From NCBI GenBank assembly GCA_044464765.1, contig JBIQKZ010000028.1, positions 1 through 19,575 of the forward strand: a DNA stretch of 19,575 bases. Reading direction: 5' to 3'. Below the pieces are notes generated by a model. It saw only the letters and a list, made by a program, of their open reading frames with translations. It was not told the DNA's origin and searched no databases. Source of the DNA: JBIQKZ01 sp044464765. Lineage in GTDB: Bacteria; Pseudomonadota; Gammaproteobacteria; Burkholderiales; Burkholderiaceae_B. Both the position numbers and the translations under genes were made by a program. Shown here piece after piece: positions 1 through 7,586 of the stretch (the stretch's first letter is position 1; every line of letters begins with the position of its first letter).

Positions 1-3000
1 AATACGATCGAGGTCGATGCGAGCCACGAGTACGGCGTGGATACGGAGGCGCCCACCCCCACCATAACCATCAACCCCGTCGCCTCCGACAACTACCTGG
101 ATAACTCAGAAGCGGCTGCCGGCGTTACCTTGACTGGCCAGATCAGCGGCGAGATCAACGATACGACCACGGTAACGATCACCATTGGCGACACCACCTA
201 CGCGGCGGAAATCGTCAACGGCAACGAATGGTCGTTGGTGGTGCCGGGCAGCGTGCTGGCCGAATACTCGCAGGTGCAAGCTTCGGTCGCCACAACAGAT
301 GCTGCTGGTAACAGAGGGGAAAGCACGGCAGCGCAGAGCTACGAGGTTCAGCCCGCAAACGAAGTTCCAACTTCCGATGGCGGCACGGCAACGGGCACCG
401 AAGATACGCCGTTGGTGTTGACCTGGGCCGACTTCAACATTGCTGATGATTCTCCCTCTGGCGAGCAAGGCATTGTCATTACCGGTTTGCCGGCCAATGG
501 GGTGCTTCAGTTCAATGCGGCCCCGACGGCGGCGGCAACGTTCTGGAGCACTGTGGAGCTGGTCGACGGCCAGTATCAGCTATCCCGCGCCGACATCGAG
601 GCTGGCAAGCTGCGTTTTGTGCCGGCCGAGAATGAGGCGGGCGCCGACAGCTATGGTGGCAGCGGTGTGGGTGATCAGCAAGCGGATTATGCCCATATTG
701 TCTTCCGTCCGATGGATGGAGTGAATACGGGCGATGAGGCGACTTTGGCGATTGATATTGCTCCTGTGGCGGATGCGCCGGAAGTAGATATCACGCTAAC
801 GCCGATCGAATCCGAGGTTCCGGTTGGTCCCGGAACCGGTGCGGTAATTACCCATGTGAATGGAGGAAGCGGCTCGCCGAACGGCTTTGATGTGCAGGAT
901 GGCAAGATTGTTGCCATCGGCAGCAATGTGCGCCTGTGGTTGACGGAAGGGGATACCGTGCCGGAAGGCGCCAACCCCGGCCAGATCAAGTATTACACCC
1001 AGGGGAATCACGGCGGCGATAGCGCGTATGCTGATGTATTCGTCGTGCATTCGCAAAGCGGCTGGTTCTATCGCCAGAGCGATTGGACGGAAGACCAGAA
1101 ACAGTTGCGCAAACTGGATTCCGTAGGCGGCAATCGCGAGGAGAATAACGTTGGCGGCAAGGATTACATCTTTGTCCAGCAAGAACCGGGCTATTCGTAC
1201 ACGCCAAGTCACAGCACCAACAACAATAACGCTACTCACGTCAACACCTATGACGGCGTCAGGGTCAATTACAGTGGTCCGAACGGTTCGGGCACGTTGA
1301 TCAGCCAGGTCAGCAATAATTTGGAAGGCGTGATCTTCGGCAATGGCCAGCCGGGGTATGTGGCTGATCCCAACGGCACAACCATCGAGACGGTTCCTTT
1401 CGAGGCCGCAAACGATGCCCGCTATGAAATCAATGTTTCAGCGGCATTGACTGACACCGATGGCAGTGAGTCGCTTTCGGGCATTACCTTGAGCGGCATT
1501 CCTGCCGGGGTCACCATCGAAGGCGCGACCCTGCTTGAGAACGGAAACTGGTTTGTTCCCAACACCGCCGGGTTGGCTTCTCTGGCTCTGCTCTTGGTCA
1601 TGACGGTGCCCGAAGGTACGGTACCCTTCAGCATCACGGCCACGGCGACTGCTTCCGAGCTTGGCGGCTCGGGACCGGAAGCGTCAACCGACTCCAGCGC
1701 TAGTGTCTTGGTTGGCGCCGACGCGCCTGTCGTTAACGAGGTTCCTGTAGCCACCGACAATGACGTCGTGGGTACTGAGGATACGCCTTATGCGCTGGGT
1801 TGGAGCGACTTCGGTGTCACGGATGCTGATACGCCTGAACCCCAGTTGGCGGTTGTGATCACTGGTTTGCCTGAGAACGGCAGCTTGCAAGTGCAAGTGA
1901 ACAACGTATGGGTTGCCGTGACTGAGGGCCAGCAACTGAGCAAGAGCGCTATTGATGGCGGCCTGCGCTTTGTGCCGGGAGCCAACGAATCGGGCGGTGC
2001 AGGGTACAGCGGCGATGGTGTGGGGGATCAAGAAGGCGCTTATGCACGTATTACCTTTGAGCCCACGGACGGGGTGTCTACAGGGGCCGAGGCGACCTTG
2101 CAGATCGATATTGCCGCTGTGGCCGATATGCCTGTTCTTTCTCTTGCCTTGGGCGACGTGGAAAGCGTGCTTGAGTCCACTGGACTGACGGCGCTGCTCG
2201 ACACCGGCATAGGCTTTAGCGTCTCGGATGGCGTGGTGTCCAGCATTGGCACGGCATTACTGCATTCGGTGGTCCCGGGCAGCAATACGAACGGGCCCTA
2301 TCCGAATACGCCCGTCATCTTCCATCTAACTGGCGATATTACGGAAGCGTTGGACGGTGCACGGATACAAGGGGTGCCTGCCGGTGGATATGACGATGTC
2401 ATCTATCTGGGCAAGGACGCGCAGTCGTATCAGATTACCTTCGGGCCGGGCAATTCCTGGAATACGATCCTGGATCTGGATACGGGGTATTCGGTCAAGT
2501 ACCACCATATCGTGGATATCGTGTTTGGCGACGGAACAGTGTTGGGCGAGGGGCTGGATGTCACGAGTGTGGCCGAAGGCTATGAAACGCGTGAACTGGT
2601 TCTGACGGCGCAACTGGCGGATACGGATGGCAGCGAATCCTTGTCGTCCGTGACCATAACGGGCATTCCGACGGGCGTTGAGTTAAGTGCGGGAGCGCTG
2701 CAAACCGACGGCTCCTGGGTCGTGGAGGCTTCGCAACTGCCCGGCCTGAGCATGACGCTGCCGTTTGGTACGCCGGAGTTCACCTTGGTGGCCACGGCGA
2801 CTGCAACAGAAAGCGTCGGCGGGTCGCAAGCTCATGCCGTAGTGCAGCTTGAAATTGCGGCAACGCAGACGCCGGAAGGCACCATGCCAGAGTTGGACGG
2901 CGATCCTTCCGTTCCTGGCGATTGGGACGAAGGCTCGACGCCGGAATACGTCTATTCCGAGGAAAGCTTGTTGGTCAATGGCGAGTTTTCAGGGAATATT

Positions 3001-4110
3001 TATTCGGGAGCAGGAGGGTTCAACGGCTGGACGCATACTGGCCCCTTCCTTGATGGTAGCTGGATGATGGCTAACCGCCCCTATGTGGGTGTTTGGAACA
3101 ACGATTCCCGCGACATTTCTCTGTCTCAGATCGTCTCGGGGGTTAACGGCGGCACGCGCTTGCAAGTGGATGTCGCCTGGAATAATCCAAACAACGGCGA
3201 CCTGAATAACCCGAATAACTATCCTGACGACACCGGCAACGCCATGCGTCTGGAAATCTCCTTCGCCGGCGTCGTGTATGCGGTCATCACCACACCGTCC
3301 GCCGATACGGCGGTGGGAGATTCCTGGTTCGCCTCGGTAACAGCCATGAATGGCGCCAGCGTCAACATCGATCAGATCGAAACCTGGTCGTATGACTACA
3401 GCACAGCGAATGGCAGCAACGGCTTCCGCCCAACCGACCTCAGTGGCTTCCATACCCTGCAGATCACCCTGCCGCCCGATGTCGCTGAAAGCGGGCAGCT
3501 TCGACTGCATTGGAATCCGCAAAGCGAAGGCAGCACGTACACAGATGATCTGATGGTGGCCAATGTGCAGATGCACGCGGTCGATCTCGAGGCCACCGCA
3601 CTGTCGTCGCTGTCCGCTGATGGCGGCGATGATGCCGGCTTTACCAGTCTGTCCCTCCTGGACGATGACGGTGACAACATCATTCATGCCCAGGATGCGG
3701 TGCTTAATCCTTTGACGGGCACCGATGAGCTGTTTGGCAGTAGTGAGGACGATGTCTTTACCTGGACCCTGGCCGACGCCGATGGTCCGGTCGATGCAGC
3801 TGTCATCAAGGGCTTTGGCCAGGGTAACGGCGATGGCCGAGGCGACGATGTGCTGGATCTTCGAGATCTGCTGATTGGCGAGAACAATGGCGATCTGACC
3901 GATTATCTGCATATTGCCAGCACGGTCGATGAGAACGGCGTTACAAGCACCGTTATCAGCGTACAGACCCACGGAGGCCTGAGCGCGGACGGCAGTGGAT
4001 ACAATTATCAGATCACACTAGAGGACGTGGACCTTGCTGGTTCCCTGACGGATCAGGCACAATTGATACAAAACCTGATCAACGATGGGAAGCTAAAGGT
4101 GGATCAATAA
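1..4110 (+). CDS. Giant type I-secreted RTX/LapA-like adhesin, C-terminal part (5' partial)
   Basis: The frame is open from base 1, so the gene starts upstream; a GTG at 37 is only an internal codon. About 1,369 residues are visible. They show Ig/cadherin-like beta-sandwich modules typical of extender regions, two long related modules (358-1734 and 1735-2880), a Trp/Asn/Asp-rich domain around 2956-3590 that resembles a ligand-binding lectin or CBM fold, and a C-terminal type I secretion signal (about 3700-4107) with an RTX-like GTDELFG..DDVF stretch. Composition is acidic with almost no Cys, as usual for T1SS adhesins. Directly downstream lie lapG- and lapD-like genes, and a lapBCE-like exporter is encoded opposite, so this is very probably the anchored biofilm adhesin of a LapA/BrtA-type system. 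The N-terminal retention module and LapG cleavage site would lie outside the window. Family assignment is firm; ligand and exact name are unknown. Confidence 0.92.
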   Translation, partial: NTIEVDASHEYGVDTEAPTPTITINPVASDNYLDNSEAAAGVTLTGQISGEINDTTTVTITIGDTTYAAEIVNGNEWSLVVPGSVLAEYSQVQASVATTDAAGNRGESTAAQSYEVQPANEVPTSDGGTATGTEDTPLVLTWADFNIADDSPSGEQGIVITGLPANGVLQFNAAPTAAATFWSTVELVDGQYQLSRADIEAGKLRFVPAENEAGADSYGGSGVGDQQADYAHIVFRPMDGVNTGDEATLAIDIAPVADAPEVDITLTPIESEVPVGPGTGAVITHVNGGSGSPNGFDVQDGKIVAIGSNVRLWLTEGDTVPEGANPGQIKYYTQGNHGGDSAYADVFVVHSQSGWFYRQSDWTEDQKQLRKLDSVGGNREENNVGGKDYIFVQQEPGYSYTPSHSTNNNNATHVNTYDGVRVNYSGPNGSGTLISQVSNNLEGVIFGNGQPGYVADPNGTTIETVPFEAANDARYEINVSAALTDTDGSESLSGITLSGIPAGVTIEGATLLENGNWFVPNTAGLASLALLLVMTVPEGTVPFSITATATASELGGSGPEASTDSSASVLVGADAPVVNEVPVATDNDVVGTEDTPYALGWSDFGVTDADTPEPQLAVVITGLPENGSLQVQVNNVWVAVTEGQQLSKSAIDGGLRFVPGANESGGAGYSGDGVGDQEGAYARITFEPTDGVSTGAEATLQIDIAAVADMPVLSLALGDVESVLESTGLTALLDTGIGFSVSDGVVSSIGTALLHSVVPGSNTNGPYPNTPVIFHLTGDITEALDGARIQGVPAGGYDDVIYLGKDAQSYQITFGPGNSWNTILDLDTGYSVKYHHIVDIVFGDGTVLGEGLDVTSVAEGYETRELVLTAQLADTDGSESLSSVTITGIPTGVELSAGALQTDGSWVVEASQLPGLSMTLPFGTPEFTLVATATATESVGGSQAHAVVQLEIAATQTPEGTMPELDGDPSVPGDWDEGSTPEYVYSEESLLVNGEFSGNIYSGAGGFNGWTHTGPFLDGSWMMANRPYVGVWNNDSRDISLSQIVSGVNGGTRLQVDVAWNNPNNGDLNNPNNYPDDTGNAMRLEISFAGVVYAVITTPSADTAVGDSWFASVTAMNGASVNIDQIETWSYDYSTANGSNGFRPTDLSGFHTLQITLPPDVAESGQLRLHWNPQSEGSTYTDDLMVANVQMHAVDLEATALSSLSADGGDDAGFTSLSLLDDDGDNIIHAQDAVLNPLTGTDELFGSSEDDVFTWTLADADGPVDAAVIKGFGQGNGDGRGDDVLDLRDLLIGENNGDLTDYLHIASTVDENGVTSTVISVQTHGGLSADGSGYNYQITLEDVDLAGSLTDQAQLIQNLINDGKLKVDQ
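358..1734 (+). repeat. Adhesin long module, copy 1
   Basis: The module begins NEVPTSDGG and runs through a cadherin-like half (GTEDTPLVLTWADF, later VITGLPANG, DGVNTGDEATLAIDIA). A roughly 190-residue insert starts FDVQDGKIVAIG at 886. It closes with LTDTDGSESLSG (from 1447) and an ITATATASE-type strand. Copy 2 repeats the same order of landmarks, so the two are diverged duplicates at protein level. Confidence 0.75.
1735..2880 (+). repeat. Adhesin long module, copy 2
   Basis: The module begins NEVPVATDND, then GTEDTPYALGWSDF, VITGLPENG, DGVSTGAEATLQIDIA, an insert opening FSVSDGVVSSIG at 2215, and LADTDGSESLSS at 2614 followed by a VATATATES strand. Flanking segments match copy 1 closely. 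The central inserts share only their opening F-V-DG-IG pattern and then differ strongly, with many more Asn and His residues in copy 1. Confidence 0.75.
2956..3590 (+). other. Putative ligand-binding domain of the adhesin
   Basis: This segment starts ESLLVNGEF, the usual opening of galactose-binding/CBM-like jelly-roll domains (xxxxNGxFE). It continues with W-rich strands (FNGWTHTGPF, GVWNNDSRD, VDVAWNNPNNG, LRLHWNPQSEG). It sits between the Ig-like repeats and the secretion signal, where RTX adhesins commonly carry their distal ligand-binding domains. The fold and any sugar or protein ligand are inferred; a structure prediction would settle the fold. Confidence 0.5.
3700..4107 (+). other. 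C-terminal type I secretion target domain of the adhesin
   Basis: From GTDELFGSSEDDVFTW to the C-terminus the sequence matches the layout of the VCA0849-type T1SS C-terminal domain. It has one RTX-like Asp/Gly loop, the GDDVLDLRDLL segment, then TDYLHI, ITLEDVDL and a final amphipathic stretch ending KLKVDQ. This uncleaved signal would be read by the LapB-type exporter encoded at 8987-11179. Confidence 0.8.
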
Positions 4111-4125
4111 ACAAATGGCGTCAGG

Positions 4126-4143
4126 AGCGGCGGCTTGGCCGCT
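4126..4143 (+). other. Short hairpin at the lapG 5' end
   Basis: AGCGGC and GCCGCT form a perfect 6-bp stem around a 6-nt loop, 11 nt after the ATG at 4115. There is no T-run, so it is not a terminator. It could affect translation of the lapG start region, or be chance in GC-rich DNA. Confidence 0.3.
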
Positions 4144-4193
4144 GCCTGTCCGGGGCACTACAACACTGTCGCATATGCCTGCTGTGCATTGCG

Positions 4194-4814
4194 ATGGTGT
4201 TTTTGTGGTGTCCGCCGGTTTCGGCCCTGCAGTTCGACGAGGCGCAGCTTACCAGGCTGGCCGATCAGTGGTTCGGTCCCGGAGGGGTCGACGCCCTAGA
4301 CCGCTGGTTGAGCTTGCTTGAGCAGTCGCGCAAGCAACCAGAGCTGGCGCAACTAAAAGCAATTAACCGATTCTGGAACAGCGAGATCCAGGATCAGGAC
4401 GACTACAGGGTGTGGCAACGCAAGGATTATTGGGCGACGCCATTGGAAAGCCTGGGTCGGGGGTTGGGCGATTGCGAAGACTTTGCGATTGGCAAGTATT
4501 TTTCGCTGGTTCATTTGGGGGTAGCGCCCGAAAAGCTGCGTTTCATCTACGTCCAGGCAAAAGTGGGACCGAAGAATCAGAGCATTGCGCATATGGTGCT
4601 GGGCTATTATTCCAGCCCGGATGCCGACCCATTGGTGCTGGACAATCTGAAAAGCGCCATTTTGCCCGCCAGTCGCCGCAAGGACTTGACCCCCGTTTTT
4701 AGCTTCAACACAAAGGGTATTTTTGCCCCGGGTGCGGCGCCCGCTTCGGTCGACAGGATCGGGCTGTGGCGTTCCTTATTGATCCGAATGAATGCCCAGG
4801 GGCTGCAGCCATGA
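4194..4814 (+). CDS. lapG: LapG-type periplasmic cysteine protease (BTLCP, peptidase C93 family)
   Basis: This is a transglutaminase-like cysteine protease that, in characterised systems, cuts the N-terminus of the adhesin and releases it from the cell surface. From the ATG at 4194 the triad is Cys94 in GDCEDFA, His133 in IAHMVL and Asp150 in VLDN, with spacings of 39 and 17 residues that fit the family. The acidic residues flanking the Cys match the Ca2+-binding residues of known LapG. The start is a problem. From 4194 only MVFLWCPPVSA precedes the mature-looking LQFDEA, too short for a Sec signal. The same frame upstream encodes an ideal signal peptide (RQERRLGRC... then a hydrophobic core) but has no ATG, GTG or TTG. 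An ATG at 4115 has a purine-rich GGTGG upstream but is one base out of frame. The gene follows the adhesin directly and precedes lapD. Confidence 0.9.
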   Translation: MVFLWCPPVSALQFDEAQLTRLADQWFGPGGVDALDRWLSLLEQSRKQPELAQLKAINRFWNSEIQDQDDYRVWQRKDYWATPLESLGRGLGDCEDFAIGKYFSLVHLGVAPEKLRFIYVQAKVGPKNQSIAHMVLGYYSSPDADPLVLDNLKSAILPASRRKDLTPVFSFNTKGIFAPGAAPASVDRIGLWRSLLIRMNAQGLQP

Positions 4815-4906
4815 TGGCCCATGGCTTAGCGCGGCGTGTTTCTGGTGCCCATGCGGCCCGGGAAGGGAGTGCCGGTTTGTTCATATATTTTTATAGGTTG
4901 CGCTGA
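4811..4906 (+). CDS. Possible 31-codon coupling ORF between lapG and lapD
   Basis: An ATG at 4811 overlaps the lapG stop (ATGA). The frame stays open for 31 codons and stops at 4904-4906, two bases before the lapD ATG. The peptide (MMAHGLARRVSG..., ending FIYFYRLR) matches nothing I recognise. The geometry would let ribosomes pass from lapG to lapD, whose own ribosome binding site is weak (AGG about 11 nt upstream). It could equally be a chance ORF in a 94-nt spacer. Confidence 0.15.
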   Translation: MMAHGLARRVSGAHAAREGSAGLFIYFYRLR

Positions 4907-4908
4907 CT

Positions 4909-6945
4909 ATGTCTTTGCTGAAACAGCTTCTGGCGAGTGTGACGATAGTGATCGCTCTCATTCTGATCGGCACGCTTGCCGTCAGTATCGACTCCGCCCG
5001 CCGCTATTTGGGCGCTCAAATGCAAACACAGAGTGATAATGCGGCGACGGTGCTGGCGCTCTTGCTTTCGCAGCCGGCCAATCAGGACGAAGCGGCGCGC
5101 GAATTGCTGATCAGCGCGTTATTCGACAGCAGCCAGTTGCAGGCTATCAGTCTTAAGCAGGTTGACGGCGAGGTTCTGTACGAGAAGCAGCGTGATGTTC
5201 TGGCTTCCGACTCAGCCTTGGCTCCCGCTTGGTTTCGCACGCTCTTGCCGCTGGGCCCGGCCACCTCCGTGCGCAATGTCAGTGATGGCTGGAAGCAAGT
5301 GGGCGAGTTGACCGTGGCGGTGGATGATATGTATGCCAGTAATATGTTGTGGCGCAGCAGCGTACGGCTTTTTTGGTTGGTCGCCGCTGCAGGTTTCTTG
5401 TGGGCACTATGTATCGCTTGGCTGGTCGCGTCGTTCCGGCGGGCGCTTGTCCGCGACGTGACGGATCAACTGGGGGATATCGAAACGGGCGAGATGCGGC
5501 CGGCCGGCCGAGAAAGAACCACCGAACTGAGTGCGGTTGCCCATGCCATCGACAGCGCCCGCACCCGGGTCAAGGCAGTGGAACAGCAAATGACGGTGCG
5601 CATCGAGCAGCTAGAGATCGAGGTCAACCGGGACCCGGTGACGGGTCTGGCAAACCGCAGATACTTCGTCAATGCGCTGATGCGGATACTCCAGGGACAT
5701 GAAGGTCCGGCCCAGGCGACGGGCCACATCCTTCTATTGCGCCAATGTGATCTGGCCGGCTTGAATCGCATCATGGCCCGCTCGGAAGTGGATGAGTGGC
5801 TGAACAATGTGACGCAAAGCATGAAGGCGGTGCTCGCGTCGGACACCAGTATTGATGGCCGTCTGGCGCGCCTGAATGGGGCGGATTTTGCTGTTCTCAT
5901 GCCCGCATCCAGCGGGCCGCAGGCGATGCGTCTGGCGCAGAGCCTGCGGCTGGCGGTGGCTCAGTTCAGTATCGATTTGCGCAAGCACCGTCCTTGCCGA
6001 TGGGCATTGGCCTTGACGGATTACGCGCCGCCGATGACTGCCGCAAATGTTCTGGCGGTGCTGGATCATGGCCTGATGCGTGCAGAGAGCGCCGGCCATG
6101 ACGACATCGAATACATCGTGAACGATGCGTTCACAGGTGATCGGCCTGCGGATTCCACCTCATTGCCACATGGGGCGGATTCGAACGAGCGCGGGGCCGG
6201 CGCCTGGAGCAGCTCATCCGCCAGCGTGAGCGGGCAAGGCGACTGGCGCACATTGATCGTGGAAGCGCTGGAAGATAACAGGCTGGCGTTGTCGACGGTG
6301 TTGCGGGAATACCGTAATGATGAAACCTTGATACGGCATGAGGCGACCTTGGTGCTGCACGACAACCACGCAAGCACCGCGCCGCTTTCGGGCTACGCTT
6401 TCCTGCCGGCGGCCGTCCGGTTGGGTTTGACGGCGCAATGTGATTTGCGCGCCGTGCGGCTGGGTCTGGCCTGGCTGGGCGATAACAGCGGCGAGTTGAC
6501 TGTGCGCATCTCGCTGCCTTCTATCGTGCAGTCGGGGTTTGCCGGGGAAGTCGGCTCCTTGCTGGAGGGCGGCGTTGCGAATGGCCGCGCTCACCGGCTG
6601 TTCCTGGAGATTGCCGCGTACGGGCTCAGCAGCTATACCGACGAAGTACAGGCGTTTTGCACGGCTGTCAAAGACGCCGGAGCGCATGTGGGTGTGCGAG
6701 GCCTGGCCCAACAGCCTGCGGCCGTAATTCATTTGCACCGGACCGGAGCGGATTATATAAAGCTTGAGCGGGAGTTCATCGAAGGCCTGGCAGACAGCCC
6801 GGGCAGCCTGCACCTATTGGTCGCCATCATGAAAACGGCCAGGGAACTAGGCGTCAGGGTCTTGGCGCAGCAGGTTTTGAATCAGGCGACGTCGGATCTT
6901 CTACGGCGCCATGGCGCCAGCGTGGCGGTTGCCCGAGCGCTGTAG
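4909..6945 (+). CDS. lapD: LapD-type c-di-GMP receptor with degenerate GGDEF and EAL domains
   Basis: This inner-membrane receptor in known systems binds c-di-GMP inside and then holds LapG in the periplasm. It has 678 residues: TM1 at about 7-27, a periplasmic LapD/MoxY-type domain to about 148, TM2 at about 152-174, then a HAMP and signalling helix to about 240. A GGDEF domain starts DPVTGLANRRYF at 242, and its catalytic site reads NGADF (323-327) instead of GGDEF. An EAL-like domain spans about 445-678; the EAL position reads EAT (478-480), the DDFG loop is replaced by GVRGLA, and the C-terminal Glu loop by LAQQV. Cyclase and phosphodiesterase activity are therefore unlikely, as in characterised LapD. 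Its stop lies one base from the stop of the opposing regulator gene. Identity is strong from domain order and neighbours. Confidence 0.93.
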   Translation: MSLLKQLLASVTIVIALILIGTLAVSIDSARRYLGAQMQTQSDNAATVLALLLSQPANQDEAARELLISALFDSSQLQAISLKQVDGEVLYEKQRDVLASDSALAPAWFRTLLPLGPATSVRNVSDGWKQVGELTVAVDDMYASNMLWRSSVRLFWLVAAAGFLWALCIAWLVASFRRALVRDVTDQLGDIETGEMRPAGRERTTELSAVAHAIDSARTRVKAVEQQMTVRIEQLEIEVNRDPVTGLANRRYFVNALMRILQGHEGPAQATGHILLLRQCDLAGLNRIMARSEVDEWLNNVTQSMKAVLASDTSIDGRLARLNGADFAVLMPASSGPQAMRLAQSLRLAVAQFSIDLRKHRPCRWALALTDYAPPMTAANVLAVLDHGLMRAESAGHDDIEYIVNDAFTGDRPADSTSLPHGADSNERGAGAWSSSSASVSGQGDWRTLIVEALEDNRLALSTVLREYRNDETLIRHEATLVLHDNHASTAPLSGYAFLPAAVRLGLTAQCDLRAVRLGLAWLGDNSGELTVRISLPSIVQSGFAGEVGSLLEGGVANGRAHRLFLEIAAYGLSSYTDEVQAFCTAVKDAGAHVGVRGLAQQPAAVIHLHRTGADYIKLEREFIEGLADSPGSLHLLVAIMKTARELGVRVLAQQVLNQATSDLLRRHGASVAVARAL

Positions 6946-6946
6946 T

Positions 6947-7582
6947 TCACTTGACGCCGTGCACCCGAAGCGCCAGCAACAGGCGGTCATTGACACCCAG
7001 CTTATCGAATACTGCCGACAGGTGCGCACGCACGGTGCGCTCGCTAATGTTCAGCGAGTCAGCGATTTCCTGATTCGAGCTTCCCATTGCCGCCCGTTGC
7101 GCGACTTCTTTTTCTCGCGCCGTCAGGCCAGTGGCCCAGTCGTTTGCTTCGGGAAGGCGGCGGCTGACTTCTTTCAGCATTTTTGTCACCAGCGAGCGAC
7201 CCATCCAGATGGCTCCTGATTGGATTGCGTCCAGGGCGCGATTGAATGTTTCGGGCGGGCTATAGGCGTGCAGATAGCCGCTGCATCCGGCGCCCAGCGC
7301 TTGAGCCGCTTCGTTGTCGTCGGGCCGGCTGCTGGCGACAATAATTTGTGCCTGGCCTGTATACGTTTGCCAGGAAGGGTCGTCCCATTCGGGCAAGCGG
7401 GGCAAGGCAGCGTCCAGAATGATGAAGGAGCGCCTGGATTTGATCCACCGGCCAAGGTCGGCCACTGTAGTGCCCCGGGCCGGCAGCCAGCGAGCCTCAT
7501 CGATATGGCGCCAATGTTCCCACAGAGAGCTGTCATGCGACAACATCAAAACTGGAATCAGTTGGGTGTCGGTCATTTTCAT
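6947..7582 (-). CDS. LuxR/NarL-family regulator with degenerate receiver domain
   Basis: It has 211 residues. The N-terminal half is receiver-like, with a candidate phospho-Asp at D57 (FIILDAALP) and the Ser84/85 switch region (VASSR). The acidic pair before it is replaced by Ser-His (VLMLSHD), and the conserved Lys of the GYLxK loop is Ala106, so normal phosphorylation is doubtful. The C-terminal 60 residues are a typical GerE/LuxR helix-turn-helix (LTAREKEVAQ..NQEIADSLNISERTVRAHLSAVFDKLGV). It begins 4 nt after the lapC stop, so it is the last gene of the secretion operon. A second in-frame ATG at 7576 is an alternative start. Its targets are unknown; control of the adhesin genes is an inference from position. 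Confidence 0.88.
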   Translation of the reverse strand: MKMTDTQLIPVLMLSHDSSLWEHWRHIDEARWLPARGTTVADLGRWIKSRRSFIILDAALPRLPEWDDPSWQTYTGQAQIIVASSRPDDNEAAQALGAGCSGYLHAYSPPETFNRALDAIQSGAIWMGRSLVTKMLKEVSRRLPEANDWATGLTAREKEVAQRAAMGSSNQEIADSLNISERTVRAHLSAVFDKLGVNDRLLLALRVHGVK

Positions 7583-7586
7583 GGCG

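Noticed and set aside
37..39. GTG at 37 as the adhesin start
   Set aside because: The frame is open to base 1, the protein is mid-domain there, and no ribosome binding site precedes it; the gene is cut by the window edge.
2989..3972. 327-residue leftward ORF opposite the adhesin gene
   Set aside because: The + strand carries clear adhesin domains and the secretion signal; the reverse frame shows no motif, ribosome binding site or neighbour support.
4115..4321. 68-residue ORF starting at 4115 as an independent gene
   Set aside because: Its sequence (MASGAAAWPLPVRG...) has no features and it overlaps the LapG mature domain in another frame; its ATG is considered only as a possible displaced lapG start.
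4909..6945. LapD as an active diguanylate cyclase or phosphodiesterase
   Set aside because: The GGDEF site reads NGADF and key EAL residues are replaced (EAT, GVRGLA, LAQQV), so it is most likely a receptor.
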